From assembly GCF_001011035.1 (NCBI RefSeq), contig NZ_CP011492.1, positions 2,053,501 to 2,117,500 of the forward strand: 64,000 nucleotides of DNA. The letters run 5' to 3'. Within the stretch, counting starts at the first letter, position 1. Each line of letters starts with the position of its first letter. Made by a program: the position numbers and the translations under genes. Positions 1-9,328 of this stretch are shown here, piece by piece. Source of the stretch: Streptomyces sp. CNQ-509 (GTDB lineage: Bacteria > Actinomycetota > Actinomycetes > Streptomycetales > Streptomycetaceae). The notes under the pieces were generated by a model that searched no databases, was not told where the DNA came from, and saw only the letters and a program-made list of their open reading frames with translations.

Positions 1-38
1 GTCAAGTAATCCACTTCCCGTCGCAGGAGTCCACCCCG

Positions 39-1475
39 ATGACAGACACCGCCACCACGGTGGCCGAGGACGGCCGCGCCGACCGGCCGGGACAGTCCTC
101 AGGACCCGGCCTGACGCTGCTCGCGCTGGCGTCCGCCGGACTCGTCGTATCGCTGCAGCAGACGCTGGTACTGCCCCTGCTCCCCCAGCTCATGCAGACG
201 TTCGACATCTCGGTCGCCGCGGTCTCGTGGGTCTTCACCGCGACGCTGCTCGCCGGGGCGGTCGCCACACCACTGCTCTCCCGCTTCGGCGACATGTACG
301 GCAAGAAGAAGATGATCTCGGTGACGATGGGCCTGCTCGTCGCCGGCTCCGTCATCTGCGCGATAGCCGACTCGCTCGCCCTCCTCATCGTCGGCCGCGC
401 GCTCCAGGGCACCGCCGCGGCCGTCATCCCCCTGGCCATCGGGATGATCCGCGACTCCTACCCGCGCGAGAAGGTCACAACGGCCATCGGCGTCGTCAGC
501 GCCACCCTCGGCGTCGGCGGTGCCGTGGGCATGCTCGTCACCGGTCTCATCGCCGACAACACCGACTCCCACCACCCGGTCTTCTGGATCGCCGCCGCCA
601 TGGCCGCCGTGGGACTGCTCTTCGTGCTCTTCTGCACCCGCGACTCCGGCCGCCGCGCCGGCGGCCGCCCCGACCTGATCGGCGCCGCCCTGCTCGGCGG
701 CTGGCTGGTCAGTCTGCTGATCGGCATCAGCCAGGGCAACTCGTGGGGCTGGACGGACGCCCGCATCCTCGGCCTGTTCGCCGCGGCGGTCGTGCTGTGC
801 GCCGTCTGGGTGGCCGTCGAACTGAGGATGCGCGAGCCGCTCGTACGGCTCCAGATCCTCGTCGGCCCCAAGTCGCTCTCGGCCAACCTCGCCTCGCTGC
901 TCCTCGGCTTCTCGATGTTCGCCGCCTTCACCCTGATCTCGAACTTCATCCAGACCCCCGAGGCCGAGGTCGGCTACGGGCTCACCGGCTCGGTGCTCGA
1001 CGTCGGCCTGTACATGCTGCCGAGCACCCTCACCATGCTGGTCTTCTCCACGCTCTCCGGCCGCATCGAGGCCAGGATCGGGGCCGCCTGGACCCTCGCC
1101 ACCGGCTCGGTCATCGCGGGCGTCGCGTACGCCTGGCTCGCGCTCATGCACGACTCCGCGCTCGACATCATGATCTTCAGCGGCATCCAGGGCCTCGGCA
1201 TCGGCATCGCCTACGCGGCCCTCGGCACGCTCGCCGTCCAGCACGTGCCCATGGACCAGAGCGGCATCGCCAGCGGCATCAACTCCCTCGTGCGCACCGC
1301 CGGCGGCAGCATCGCCAGCGCCGCCACCGCGGCCGTACTGGCGGCGCAGGTCATCGACGGCACCGAGGTGCCGACGGTCGACGCGTACGTCCTCTGCTTC
1401 GTCATCGCCGGGCTCTCGGCCGGCGCGGCGGCGGCCATCGCCGCGGTGCACGGGCTGCGGCACGGCCGCAAGTAG
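39..1475 (+). CDS. MFS drug-exporter-like transporter (DHA2/EmrB type)
   Basis: Predicted inner-membrane proton-coupled efflux pump of the major facilitator superfamily, 478 residues. After a charged N-terminus of about 28 residues the protein is almost entirely hydrophobic helices, with a length that fits the 14-helix DHA2 group. A motif-A-like loop, [12 protein letters not shown], sits near residue 80, and a Gly-rich motif-C-like helix ([14 protein letters not shown]) marks antiporters near residue 155. The start is the ATG preceded by CAGGAG about 11 bases upstream. The substrate cannot be told from sequence. It is followed by a GC hairpin and then thyA, so it is probably a single-gene unit; whatever lies left of the window edge could be its regulator. 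Family call is firm, substrate unknown. Confidence 0.9.
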   Translation: MTDTATTVAEDGRADRPGQSSGPGLTLLALASAGLVVSLQQTLVLPLLPQLMQTFDISVAAVSWVFTATLLAGAVATPLLSRFGDMYGKKKMISVTMGLLVAGSVICAIADSLALLIVGRALQGTAAAVIPLAIGMIRDSYPREKVTTAIGVVSATLGVGGAVGMLVTGLIADNTDSHHPVFWIAAAMAAVGLLFVLFCTRDSGRRAGGRPDLIGAALLGGWLVSLLIGISQGNSWGWTDARILGLFAAAVVLCAVWVAVELRMREPLVRLQILVGPKSLSANLASLLLGFSMFAAFTLISNFIQTPEAEVGYGLTGSVLDVGLYMLPSTLTMLVFSTLSGRIEARIGAAWTLATGSVIAGVAYAWLALMHDSALDIMIFSGIQGLGIGIAYAALGTLAVQHVPMDQSGIASGINSLVRTAGGSIASAATAAVLAAQVIDGTEVPTVDAYVLCFVIAGLSAGAAAAIAAVHGLRHGRK

Positions 1476-1481
1476 CGCGTA

Positions 1482-1519
1482 CGGCCCCGGGCGCCCGTTC
1501 CGTACGGCACCCGGGGCCG
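1482..1519 (+). terminator. Hairpin after the MFS gene
   Basis: CGGCCCCGGG at 1482-1491 is the exact reverse complement of CCCGGGGCCG at 1510-1519, with an 18-base loop. It begins 7 bases after the MFS stop and has no U-tract, as is usual for streptomycete terminators. Confidence 0.5.
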
Positions 1520-1590
1520 GACCCGCCGCCGGGCGGTGGCAGGGGTTCCGTTTCGCGGTCTGCCTGGTGGGCGGCAGTAGACTCGCCGCT

Positions 1591-2388
1591 GTGGCGGACA
1601 CCCAGTACGAAGACCTGTTGCGAACCGTGCTCACCTCCGGGACGGCCAAGGCCGACCGGACGGGCACCGGCACCCGGAGTGTCTTCGGGCACCAACTGCG
1701 CTACGACCTCGCGCAGGGCTTCCCGCTGATCACCACCAAGAGGGTGCATCTGAAGTCCATCGTCTACGAGCTGCTGTGGTTCCTGCGCGGCGACTCCAAC
1801 GTCGGCTGGCTCCAGGAGCACGGAGTCAGCATCTGGGACGAATGGGCGGGTCCGGACGGCGAACTGGGCCCCGTCTACGGCGTCCAGTGGCGCTCCTGGC
1901 CCACCCCCGACGGCAGGCACGTCGACCAGATCAGCGACGTGCTCGACACCCTCCGCCGCAACCCCGACTCGCGCCGCATGATCGTCTCCGCGTGGAACGT
2001 CGCCGAGCTGGAGAACATGGCGCTGCCGCCGTGCCACGCCTTCTTCCAGTTCTACGTCGCCGAGGGCAGGCTCTCCTGCCAGCTCTACCAGCGCAGCGCG
2101 GACCTCTTCCTCGGCGTCCCGTTCAACATCGCCAGCTACGCGCTGCTCACGCACATGGTGGCGCAGCAGACCGGCCTCGAACCCGGCGACTTCATCTGGA
2201 CCGGCGGCGACTGCCACATCTACGACAACCACGTCGACCAGGTGACGGAGCAGCTCGCGCGCACGCCGTACGAGTTCCCCGGGCTGCGGCTGCGCCGGGC
2301 GGAATCGCTCTTCGACTACGCCTACGCGGACGTCGAGGTGGTCGGCTACCGGCACCACCCGGCCATCAAGGCACCGGTCGCGGTGTGA
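1591..2388 (+). CDS. thyA: Thymidylate synthase
   Basis: Folate-dependent thymidylate synthase converting dUMP and methylene-THF to dTMP and DHF in the cytoplasm. It aligns end to end by eye with E. coli Thy[15 protein letters not shown] near the N-terminus, the active-site loop [13 protein letters not shown] with catalytic Cys, [20 protein letters not shown] for nucleotide binding, and a C-terminus ending IKAPVAV as in the family. The GTG at 1591 gives 265 residues, matching the family length; an in-frame GTG at 1567 would add 8 residues. Its stop overlaps the start of the dihydrofolate reductase gene, so the enzymes that make and recycle DHF are translationally coupled. Confidence 0.96.
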   Translation: MADTQYEDLLRTVLTSGTAKADRTGTGTRSVFGHQLRYDLAQGFPLITTKRVHLKSIVYELLWFLRGDSNVGWLQEHGVSIWDEWAGPDGELGPVYGVQWRSWPTPDGRHVDQISDVLDTLRRNPDSRRMIVSAWNVAELENMALPPCHAFFQFYVAEGRLSCQLYQRSADLFLGVPFNIASYALLTHMVAQQTGLEPGDFIWTGGDCHIYDNHVDQVTEQLARTPYEFPGLRLRRAESLFDYAYADVEVVGYRHHPAIKAPVAV

Positions 2389-2882
2389 ACGTAGGGCTCA
2401 TCTGGGCGCAGGCGCGCGACGGCGTGATCGGCGCGCACAACGGCATTCCGTGGCGCCTTCCCGAGGACATGGCGCACTTCAAGGCGACCACCCTCGGCCA
2501 CCCGGTGGTGATGGGACGCAGGACCTGGGACTCGCTGCCGCCGCGGTTCCGCCCGCTGCCGGGCAGGCGCAACGTCGTGGTGACGCGCGACCCCCGGTGG
2601 GCGGCGGAGGGCGCGGTCGGCGCCGGGTCCGTCGACGGGGCGCTGGAACTGGCCGCGGGTTCGCCGGCCGCCACGACGGTGTGGGTGATCGGCGGCGGGG
2701 AGGTCTACCGGGCCGCGCTGGGGCACGCCACGACGCTCTCGGTGACGGAGGTCGACACGGAGGTGGCGGGCGGCGACACGTACGCGCCGGTGCCGGGAAC
2801 GGAGTGGCGGGTCGCCGAGGACGGCGGCTGGCAGCTCAGCAGGTCGGGCCTGCGGTACCGCATCCGTACGCTCACGAGGTAA
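2385..2882 (+). CDS. folA: Dihydrofolate reductase
   Basis: Reduces DHF to THF with NADPH, regenerating the cofactor oxidised by the thymidylate synthase just upstream. The product has 165 residues, the usual length. Family landmarks in order: [14 protein letters not shown] at the N-terminus, the [13 protein letters not shown] folate-binding helix with the acidic residue, [23 protein letters not shown], and [14 protein letters not shown] for NADPH binding. The GTG start lies inside the thyA stop (sequence GTGTGA), so the two are one operon with translational coupling. A strong hairpin follows 6 bases after the stop. Confidence 0.95.
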   Translation: MNVGLIWAQARDGVIGAHNGIPWRLPEDMAHFKATTLGHPVVMGRRTWDSLPPRFRPLPGRRNVVVTRDPRWAAEGAVGAGSVDGALELAAGSPAATTVWVIGGGEVYRAALGHATTLSVTEVDTEVAGGDTYAPVPGTEWRVAEDGGWQLSRSGLRYRIRTLTR

Positions 2883-2887
2883 CCCCG

Positions 2888-2917
2888 GACCGCGCGCACC
2901 GCACCGCGCGCGGTCCT
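2888..2917 (+). terminator. Hairpin after thyA-folA
   Basis: GGACCGCGCG (2888-2897) is the exact reverse complement of CGCGCGGTCC (2908-2917), loop of 10 bases, starting 6 bases after the reductase stop. Likely intrinsic terminator. Confidence 0.6.
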
Positions 2918-2968
2918 CGCTCACCCCGAAGCGCGCCGCCAATCTCGCACGCCAATCTCGCCCACCAA

Positions 2969-3099
2969 TCCCGCACTCCCGCCCAAGGGTAGGCGCCTCC
3001 TCTGACATCTCGCGCAGCCCACGCCCCTCCGGGCGCAACGCCGCCGCGGCCCCGCGGCGATGTCACAGCGCGCGGCTACCCTTGGGCGGGAGTGCGGGA
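2969..3099. repeat. 24-bp perfect long-range inverted repeat
   Basis: The arm at 2969-2992 is the exact reverse complement of 3076-3099, separated by 83 bases; the core of the right arm reads CTACCCTTGGGCGGGAGTG. It fills the gap between convergent folA and the DUF4232 lipoprotein gene. The 14-mer TACCCTTGGGCGGG recurs once more at 11379-11392, so it may be a dispersed motif and not only a terminator. Confidence 0.8.
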
Positions 3100-3135
3100 A
3101 GACTTCGGGAAGAGTCCGGGAAGAGATGGTGCGGA

Positions 3136-4038
3136 TCAGTCGGTCTTCTGCCAGGCGCCGACGCCGAGTTCGCCCGTCGTGCCGAGGTCGAGTTCCGGCG
3201 TCACCGTCACCGGTGCGGAGTCGGGCTTCGCCCACACCCGTACGTACGGGACGTTGACCGCCTCGCCCGCCTCGACCGTGTTGCGCCACACCAACTGCGT
3301 CGATGCCCGCTCCCCCGGCTGCAGCGCCAGCGGCCGCGGCGGGGCGTCCGCGCCGGTGCCGGCGGCGATGGCGGCGCCGCCGCGGCGGATGCGTACGCCG
3401 GTGACCTCCGCGTGCTCCTCGTCGAGGAGTTGCACGCGCGGATAGCCCTCCAGCCGGTGCACCTCCGTACCGCAGTTCTCCAGATGCAGCCCGACGACCC
3501 GCAGGCCCATCGCGGCATCACCCTCGTCCGCGTACAGCCGTACCCCCGTCGGCGGGCACGGACCGCCCGTCGACGGCGCCTCGTCCGCCGGGACGCTGCG
3601 CACCTCGCCGATCTGCACCTGGGCCGCGCGCCCGCCCGACATCGCGGCGGTGACGTCCGCCTGGTCAGGCACCGTGCGGCCGGCCGGGACCGACTCCACG
3701 ATCTTCTCCGGGTACGCCAGCACCTCGCCGGAGGCGGTACGGACCTCGAAGGCGACGGTGTACGTCATCGCCTCCGACCCGCGGTTGGCGATCTCGAACT
3801 CCACCCGCACCGGCTCCGCGGTCTCCGGGTTCGTGTGGACGCGGGTGACGGTCACCCCGTCGACCTCCACCGGGGTCGGGTTGCCCGGCGCGGTCGGGGC
3901 TCCGGCGTCCACGGCGCCGTCCGCCGGCTCGGTGCCGCAGCCGGCGAGCAGCAGTACGGCGGCGAGGGCGAGGGCGCCGGGCCGGGGGCCGGCCTGACGT
4001 GTACGGAACGGCCGGGTGGCACGGGTGGCGGGGCGCAT
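3136..4038 (-). CDS. DUF4232 domain lipoprotein
   Basis: Predicted exported lipoprotein of 300 residues, function unknown. From the ATG at 4038 the N-terminus is basic (RPATRATRPFRTR), followed by a hydrophobic stretch and a lipobox LLAGC, so it should be lipidated on the outer face of the membrane. The C-terminal half, from about residue 170, has the DUF4232 pattern: a CPPTGVRLYA start, a second Cys in HLENCGT, and a YPRVQLLDE strand. The middle (residues 60-150) looks like a separate beta domain of the kind that measures exported antigens or acts in stress envelopes, but this is inference. An upstream in-frame extension to 4269 was rejected because it reads through a tandem repeat and places the signal peptide internally. 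Confidence 0.85.
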   Translation of the reverse strand: MRPATRATRPFRTRQAGPRPGALALAAVLLLAGCGTEPADGAVDAGAPTAPGNPTPVEVDGVTVTRVHTNPETAEPVRVEFEIANRGSEAMTYTVAFEVRTASGEVLAYPEKIVESVPAGRTVPDQADVTAAMSGGRAAQVQIGEVRSVPADEAPSTGGPCPPTGVRLYADEGDAAMGLRVVGLHLENCGTEVHRLEGYPRVQLLDEEHAEVTGVRIRRGGAAIAAGTGADAPPRPLALQPGERASTQLVWRNTVEAGEAVNVPYVRVWAKPDSAPVTVTPELDLGTTGELGVGAWQKTD

Positions 4039-4123
4039 CCGCCCAGTTGACCAGGGCGGATGCGCCGCGGCCGTGACGGGGGTCACTCCTTCTGCCACAG
4101 CACGGTCACAGTTCCGCGCCGCG

Positions 4124-4200
4124 GACCGGCCCCGTGGCTCAGCCACTGACCGGCCCCGTGGCTCAGCCACAGACCGGCCCCGTGGCTCAGCCAGGGACCG
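4124..4200. repeat. 24-bp tandem repeat with internal dyads
   Basis: Three near-identical 24-bp units start at 4124, 4148 and 4172, with a partial fourth at 4196. Each contains GTGGCTCAGCCA(C), an almost perfect dyad. The array lies about 85 bp upstream of the DUF4232 lipoprotein start, between it and the propeller gene that is transcribed toward it. Confidence 0.85.
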
Positions 4201-4275
4201 GAGCCGGACCGGGGAGGCAGCCCGCGGCCCGACCGCGGACCGGGCTCCCGCCCGACCGCGGACCCGCACCCCCGC

Positions 4276-5259
4276 TCAGCCCACCGGCACGCGCGCCAGC
4301 CGCAGTTCGTGCGCCCCGTCCGGGCGCGCGGCCTCGAAGTAGAGGTGCCACGTGCCCTCGGCCACCACCGCGTCGACGTAGCGCACCGAGCCCGTGCCGT
4401 ACGGGACGGCCGCCCACGGCCCCTCGGTGCTGAGCCGGTGCCAGGTGCGCAGGTCGTACGAGACCGCGAGGCCGCAGTTCTCCTCGTAGTTCTGCTCGTG
4501 GGAGGCGATGCCGTCGTAGAAGCCGAGCCAGCCGGCCCCCGGGCCGAGCGGGACGGCGGAGTTGAGCCGGGTCTGGTACGCGTCCCAGCCGCTGCCGGTG
4601 GGCATCGCCTCGCCCTGCCAGGCGAAGGTCGCGCCGCCGTCGAGGGAGAGGGCGAGACCCGTGGGGTGGGTGGTGACGCCGGTGTTGAAGACGTCGGCGG
4701 TGGCGTGCGCGCGGTCGGCGTCTGCGGCGGCGATCCCGGCGGCCGCGTAGCTCGCGAAGAGGTAGGTCACCGGGCCGTGCCGGAGCGTGTACGGGTCCTT
4801 GACGCCCTCGGTGCCGGTGCCGGCGGCGGTGAGCGCGGGGCGGGCCCCGGCGAGGTCGAAGGCGTCGGGCGCGGCGGCGTCGACGACGTCGATCCGCCAG
4901 CGGGAGTCGGCGGGGTCGACGTAGCTGAGGTAGAGCTGATAGCCGCCGGGGGTGGGCAGCAGGCTGAAGCGCTCCATCGAGTCGGTGCCCAGCTGCCTGC
5001 TCTCCACGCTCCACATGTCGGTGAAGTCCACCCCGTCCTCGCTCACGGCGACCGCGCACCGCCAGCCGCGTTCGCCGCCCGGGTGCCCCCGCGGCCGCCG
5101 TCGCCGGTACGTCATCAGCCACCGCCCCTGCTCGGGCTCGTACAGCACCCCGGGGCAGCCGGTCCAGTACCCGGCTTCGGGGGCCTCGGGCAGCATGACG
5201 ACCTCCGCCTGCGCGGGGTCGAAGGCGGGCAGGGGCGCGCTGATGCGGTGGGTCGGCAT
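4276..5259 (-). CDS. Five-bladed beta-propeller glycosidase-like protein (GH43-like)
   Basis: Cytoplasmic-looking protein of 327 residues with no signal peptide. The sequence is a series of beta-rich blades with repeated motifs of glycoside hydrolase propellers: GYWTGCPGVLYEPEQGRW near residue 30, CAVAVSEDGVDF near 68, GVKDPYTLRHG near 150, LALSLDGGATF, and CGLAVSYDLRTWHR near 265, each ending in a strand and an Asp box-like turn. This is the architecture of the GH43/GH32/GH130 clans. I cannot assign catalytic acids with confidence, so the substrate and even activity are open. It stands alone between a tandem repeat and an opposite-facing spacer. Confidence 0.65.
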   Translation of the reverse strand: MPTHRISAPLPAFDPAQAEVVMLPEAPEAGYWTGCPGVLYEPEQGRWLMTYRRRRPRGHPGGERGWRCAVAVSEDGVDFTDMWSVESRQLGTDSMERFSLLPTPGGYQLYLSYVDPADSRWRIDVVDAAAPDAFDLAGARPALTAAGTGTEGVKDPYTLRHGPVTYLFASYAAAGIAAADADRAHATADVFNTGVTTHPTGLALSLDGGATFAWQGEAMPTGSGWDAYQTRLNSAVPLGPGAGWLGFYDGIASHEQNYEENCGLAVSYDLRTWHRLSTEGPWAAVPYGTGSVRYVDAVVAEGTWHLYFEAARPDGAHELRLARVPVG

Positions 5260-5383
5260 GCTGATCAGCCTAGGAGCCCGGCGGCCGGGGGCGTAGACCG
5301 CGCACCATGACGGGCAGGTGAACCCGCACGTGGGCGGGGTGAGGCGGGGCGGGTCCGGTCGGGGACCGCCGGGCGGCGGCCGG

Positions 5384-5992
5384 TCAGGGGGCGTGCCAGG
5401 TGAGGCTGTAGCGGCGCAGGACGTGGCGGCGGTAGCGCACGCCGGGGAGTACGTGGCGGGCCTCGGCGCGGACCTCGCCGTAGCTCATGTGCGGGCTGAT
5501 GAACGGCATGCCGGTGGGGAAGGAGGCGCGCCGCAGCACCTTCGCGGCGCGGACGACGGGCGCGGCGGCGACCGTGACGGCCCAGTCGCCGGCGCTCTCC
5601 TCGCGGGCGAGGCCGACGACCACGAGGACGCCGCCGGGGCGCAGCAGTTCGCGCATGCGGGCGAGGGCGGCGGTGAAGTCCATCTGGTGCACGGCGGAGA
5701 CCGAGCAGATGAAGTCGTAGCCGGCGGCGGGCAGGTCGGCGGTGAGGAAGTCGCCCGCGACGAAGTCGATCCCGGGCCGGTCCGCGGCCTGTTCGCGGGC
5801 AGTGGCGATCATCTCCGGGGAGTTGTCGATGCCCGTGACGCGCTCGGCCCGCGCGACGAGCTTGCGCGCGAGGAGGCCGTCGCCGCAGCCGACGTCGAGC
5901 GCGTCGCGGCAGCCCTCCGGGACGGCGCGCAGGATGCCCGGGTGGCGGGCGACGTTGGTGTTCCAGTACGGCGTCAGGTCGGAGTCCGGCAC
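5384..5992 (-). CDS. Class I SAM-dependent methyltransferase
   Basis: Small-molecule methyltransferase-like protein, 202 residues from the GTG at 5992. It starts PDSDLTPYWNTNVARHPG, as many actinobacterial members do, then motif I ALDVGCGDGLLARKL, the acidic motif II residue in VTGIDNSPEM, motif III near GIDFVAGDFL, and motif post-II FICSVSAVHQMD with RPGGVLVVVGL. The Arg-rich upstream extension to 6133 lacks family similarity and is unlikely to be translated. The target cannot be inferred. It is divergent from the DUF1996 operon, sharing the 290-bp spacer that holds the LacI-type operator nearer the other gene. Confidence 0.8.
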   Translation of the reverse strand: MPDSDLTPYWNTNVARHPGILRAVPEGCRDALDVGCGDGLLARKLVARAERVTGIDNSPEMIATAREQAADRPGIDFVAGDFLTADLPAAGYDFICSVSAVHQMDFTAALARMRELLRPGGVLVVVGLAREESAGDWAVTVAAAPVVRAAKVLRRASFPTGMPFISPHMSYGEVRAEARHVLPGVRYRRHVLRRYSLTWHAP

Positions 5993-6278
5993 CGGTGCAT
6001 GGTACGGACGGGGGGCGCGGGGGCGCGAGAGCAGGCGGACGACGGCGTACGCGCGCGGGCACTCCCGGGCGCGCGCCGGACGTACGGGAAACGCCATGAC
6101 GTACGAGGCGTACGGCCCGTACCGGCGCACCATCGCCGAATCATCCCGTACTCACCCCCAACCACGCGCCCAACTGCCGTATCTGGTCCGGCATTTGGCG
6201 TGTTCCCGCGTAGCGGCCCATGCGTCCGTGCCGGCTCTCTTGACGACCGTTCTCCGGAGCGTAACCATCCAGGCCAAT

Positions 6279-6294
6279 GGGAGAGCGCTCTCCC
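6279..6294. promoter_or_regulatory. LacI-family operator (perfect palindrome)
   Basis: GGGAGAGCGCTCTCCC is a perfect 16-bp palindrome with the central CG typical of LacI-family operators in streptomycetes. It lies 31 bp upstream of the DUF1996 start. A 12/14 match (GGAGAGCGGTTTCC, 9329-9342) sits in front of the LacI gene at 9365, which makes that regulator the likely ligand. Confidence 0.75.
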
Positions 6295-6325
6295 GCTCTC
6301 CTCCCCCACCCCCAGGAGGCCCCCG

Positions 6326-7438
6326 ATGAGGAGATCGCGGCTCTACGCCGTACTCCTGCCGGCCCTGGCCCTGGCCCTGTGCGTCACCGCACTCGGCGCC
6401 ATCGCCGCCACCGGCGAGAAGGCCCGCGCCCGCACGGCCACGGCAGACGGCAGCACCGGCGACCCGGCCCAGGCCGCCCACGCGGTGCACGCCGCCCACG
6501 CCCAGCCCCGCCCCGTCGCCTCCGGCGACGACCCCGACGGTGACGGCTACATCCCCGCGGAACCGCCCGTCACCGGCGTCGTACCGTCCGACAAGGAGCC
6601 GCCGCACCGCTACTTCCACGAGTTCCAGGCCAACTGCTCGGTCACCCACACCAAGCCGGACGACCCGATCGTCTACCCCGGCCAGCCCGGCAAGTCCCAC
6701 GACCACACCTTCATGGGCAACGACACCACCGACGCCCACAGCACCACCGCCTCGCTGGACGCCGGCGGCACCGAGTGCAAGGCGCCCGGCGACAAGTCCG
6801 GCTACTGGATGCCCACCGTCCTCGACGGCGGCCAGCCCGTGCTGCCGGTCGGCGAGCAGGTCATCTACTACAAGGCCGGCGTCACCGACTACACCAGCGT
6901 CCGCCCGTTCCCCAAGGGCCTGCGCTTCGTCGTCGGCAGCCCGCTGCAGAGCGCCGAGGAGTTCCGCGACCACCCGGGCTTCGTGGAGGGCTGGGAGTGC
7001 GGCGAGAGCTACTTCAACGTCGACTTCCCCGCCACCTGCCCCGGCACCCGGGACACCCAGCTCAACATCCGGATGCAGGCGCCCAGTTGCTGGGACGGCC
7101 GCTACCTGGACACCCCCGACCACAAGAGCCACATGGCGTATCCCGTGGTCAAGGCCGGTACGAACAACAACGTCTGCCCGCAGAGCCACCCGGTGGCGCT
7201 GCCGGTGATCGAGTTCAAGATGGCGTTTCCGGTCAACGGAGACATGTCACGGATCGCGCTCTCCAGCGGCCGCGGCTACTCCTTCCACTACGACTTCATC
7301 AACGTCTGGGACGACGCCACCCTCGGGGCGCTCGTCGACCACTGCGTCGTCGGCGCGCTCCAGTGCAACGCGCGCGGCTACGACGAGACCCACCCCGAAG
7401 CGGGCGCCGCCCTCGACGAGAACTACGAGCTTCCCTGA
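6326..7438 (+). CDS. Secreted DUF1996 protein
   Basis: Predicted secreted protein of 370 residues with a Sec signal (MRRSRLYAVLLPALALALCV). The domain of unknown function DUF1996 fills residues 85-370. Visible hallmarks are FHEFQANCSVTHTKPDDPIV, KSHDHTFMGN with paired His, SYFNVDFPATCPG, and the C-terminal HYDFINVWDDATL. The many Cys, His and Asp residues suggest a metal- or carbohydrate-binding extracellular enzyme; the family is common in fungi and actinomycetes beside glycosidases. The ATG has CAGGAGG 8 bases upstream. The LacI-type palindrome precedes it, and the glycosidase gene begins 26 bp after its stop, so both are probably co-transcribed and carbohydrate-controlled. Confidence 0.85.
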   Translation: MRRSRLYAVLLPALALALCVTALGAIAATGEKARARTATADGSTGDPAQAAHAVHAAHAQPRPVASGDDPDGDGYIPAEPPVTGVVPSDKEPPHRYFHEFQANCSVTHTKPDDPIVYPGQPGKSHDHTFMGNDTTDAHSTTASLDAGGTECKAPGDKSGYWMPTVLDGGQPVLPVGEQVIYYKAGVTDYTSVRPFPKGLRFVVGSPLQSAEEFRDHPGFVEGWECGESYFNVDFPATCPGTRDTQLNIRMQAPSCWDGRYLDTPDHKSHMAYPVVKAGTNNNVCPQSHPVALPVIEFKMAFPVNGDMSRIALSSGRGYSFHYDFINVWDDATLGALVDHCVVGALQCNARGYDETHPEAGAALDENYELP

Positions 7439-7464
7439 CCCCCACCGCTGGAGGATCCCTTCCC

Positions 7465-9315
7465 ATGCACCCCCGACCCCCCGCACCCCCCGGCGCGGCG
7501 AGACCCCGGCGCGCCAGGGGCCTGCCCGCCGCACTGCCCGCCGTCCTGGCCGCAGGCGCGCTGCTGGCCGGCCTGACGACCGCGCTCCCGGCCGCCGCCG
7601 TACAGCCGGCCCCGGAGCCCGCCTCCGTGACCGCCCCCGCCCCCGCAGCCGCGGCCCCCGAAGCCGCCGCCGGGAGCGTCGTCAAAGTCACCGGCCCGCC
7701 AGGCGCGTGGCAACTCACCGTCGACGGCCAGCCGTACACCGTCAAGGGCCTGACCTGGGGCCCGCCCGTCGCCGAAGCCGCCTCGTACATGCCGGACGTC
7801 GCGTCCCTGGGCGCCAACACGGTACGTACCTGGGGCACCGACGCCACCACCCGCCCGCTCCTCGACGCCGCCGCCGCCAACGGCGTCAAGGTCATCGCGG
7901 GCTTCTGGCTCCAGCCCGGCGGCGGCCCGGGCAGCGGCGGCTGCGTCGACTACGTCGCGGACACCGCGTACAAGAACGACATGCTGGCCGAGTTCCCCCG
8001 CTGGGTCGACACGTACCGCGACCACCCCGGGGTGCTGATGTGGAACGTCGGCAACGAGTCGGTCCTCGGCCTGCAGAACTGCTACCAGGGCGCCGAGCTG
8101 GAGCGCCAGCGCGACGCGTACACCGGCTTCGTGAACGACGTCGCCGAGCGCATCCACCAGGTCGACCCGAACCACCCCGTGACCTCCACCGACGCCTGGG
8201 TCGGCGCCTGGCCGTACTACCAGCGCAACGCCCCCGACCTCGACCTGTACGCCGTCAACGCGTACGCCGCCGTCTGCGACGTGCGCGCCGCCTGGGAGGC
8301 AGGCGGCTACGACAAGCCGTACATCGTCACCGAGGGCGGCCCGCCGGGCGAGTGGGAGGTCGAGGACGACGCCAACGGCGTGCCGACGGAGCCGTCCGAC
8401 GTCGCCAAGGCCGAGGGCTACGGGCGCGCGTGGGACTGCGTGACGGGCCACCGCGGCGTCGCGCTCGGCGCCACCCTCTTCCACTACGGCGTCGAGAACG
8501 ACTTCGGCGGCGTGTGGTTCAACCTCACCCCGGACAAGCAGCGGCGGCTGTCGTACTACGCGGTCAAGGAGGCGTACGGGCGCGACACGGGCGGCGACAA
8601 CACCCCGCCGGTGATCTCCGGCCTGCGCGTCGGGGACGCGGGCGCGGTGCCCGCGGGCAGGGAGTTCACGCTCTCCGCGGACATCGCCGACCCGGACGGG
8701 GACGCGCTGGCGTACGGGGTGCTCGTCAACAGCAACTACGTCGACCAGGACAAGGCGCTGCGGCCGGCGCAGTTCCGGCAGACGGGCGCGGGGACGTTCG
8801 CGGTGACGGCGCCGGACCGGCTCGGCGTGTGGAAAGTGTACCTGCGCGCGACGGACGGCAGGGGCAACGTCGGTATCGAGACGCTGTCGGTGAAGGTCGT
8901 CCCGCCGCCGGTCGACGGCACCAACGTCGCCCGGGGGAAGCCGTCCACGGCGTCCACCGAGCAGACCGACGCCTACGGCGGCTGCCCCTGCGAGGCCGGC
9001 GACGCCACCGACGGCAGTTACACGACCCGCTGGGCCAGCGCGTGGGCCGACCCGCAGTGGCTGAGCGTCGACCTCGGCGAGCGGACGACGTTCACGCACG
9101 TCCAGCTCGCGTGGGAGGCCGCGTTCGCCAGGTCGTACGCGATCCAGGTCTCCGACGACGGGCAGGACTGGCGGACGGTGTACGAGACCACCGCGGGCAA
9201 TGGCGGGATCGACGACCTGGAGGTCTCGGGCACCGGCCGCTACGTGCGGATGAACGGCACCGCGCGGGGCACCGGATACGGGTACTCGCTCTACGAGTTC
9301 GGCGTGTACCGCTGA
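7465..9315 (+). CDS. Secreted glycoside hydrolase (GH2/clan A-like) with discoidin/CBM32-like domain
   Basis: Predicted extracellular glycosidase of 616 residues. Signal peptide at 1-45 and an Ala/Pro linker to about 70. Next comes a TIM barrel of about 300 residues opening with WQLTVDGQPYTVKGLTWGP. The probable acid/base Glu is in LMWNVGNES, near residue 195, and the nucleophile Glu is in YIVTEGGP, near 292, the pattern of clan GH-A/GH2 catalytic domains. Residues 375-475 look like an Ig/FN3-like spacer (TPPVISGLRVGD). The C-terminal 130 residues (NVARGKPSTASTEQ ... WLSVDLGERTTFTHVQLAWE) form an F5/8 type C domain that would bind sugar polymers. Second gene of the operon with the DUF1996 protein. 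The exact substrate is unknown. Confidence 0.85.
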   Translation: MHPRPPAPPGAARPRRARGLPAALPAVLAAGALLAGLTTALPAAAVQPAPEPASVTAPAPAAAAPEAAAGSVVKVTGPPGAWQLTVDGQPYTVKGLTWGPPVAEAASYMPDVASLGANTVRTWGTDATTRPLLDAAAANGVKVIAGFWLQPGGGPGSGGCVDYVADTAYKNDMLAEFPRWVDTYRDHPGVLMWNVGNESVLGLQNCYQGAELERQRDAYTGFVNDVAERIHQVDPNHPVTSTDAWVGAWPYYQRNAPDLDLYAVNAYAAVCDVRAAWEAGGYDKPYIVTEGGPPGEWEVEDDANGVPTEPSDVAKAEGYGRAWDCVTGHRGVALGATLFHYGVENDFGGVWFNLTPDKQRRLSYYAVKEAYGRDTGGDNTPPVISGLRVGDAGAVPAGREFTLSADIADPDGDALAYGVLVNSNYVDQDKALRPAQFRQTGAGTFAVTAPDRLGVWKVYLRATDGRGNVGIETLSVKVVPPPVDGTNVARGKPSTASTEQTDAYGGCPCEAGDATDGSYTTRWASAWADPQWLSVDLGERTTFTHVQLAWEAAFARSYAIQVSDDGQDWRTVYETTAGNGGIDDLEVSGTGRYVRMNGTARGTGYGYSLYEFGVYR

Positions 9316-9328
9316 TCGATCAGGTGTT

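Noticed and set aside
3082..4050. Long forward frame opposite the DUF4232 lipoprotein
   Set aside because: It is a shadow: arginine-rich and without a start signal, while the reverse strand has a signal peptide, lipobox and domain.
4124..4200. CRISPR array
   Set aside because: Units are adjacent with no variable spacers and no cas genes lie in the window.
5318..6325. Long in-frame extension upstream of the DUF1996 start
   Set aside because: It is a Gly/Arg-rich shadow of the opposite-strand methyltransferase; the ATG at 6326 has a good ribosome-binding site and signal peptide.
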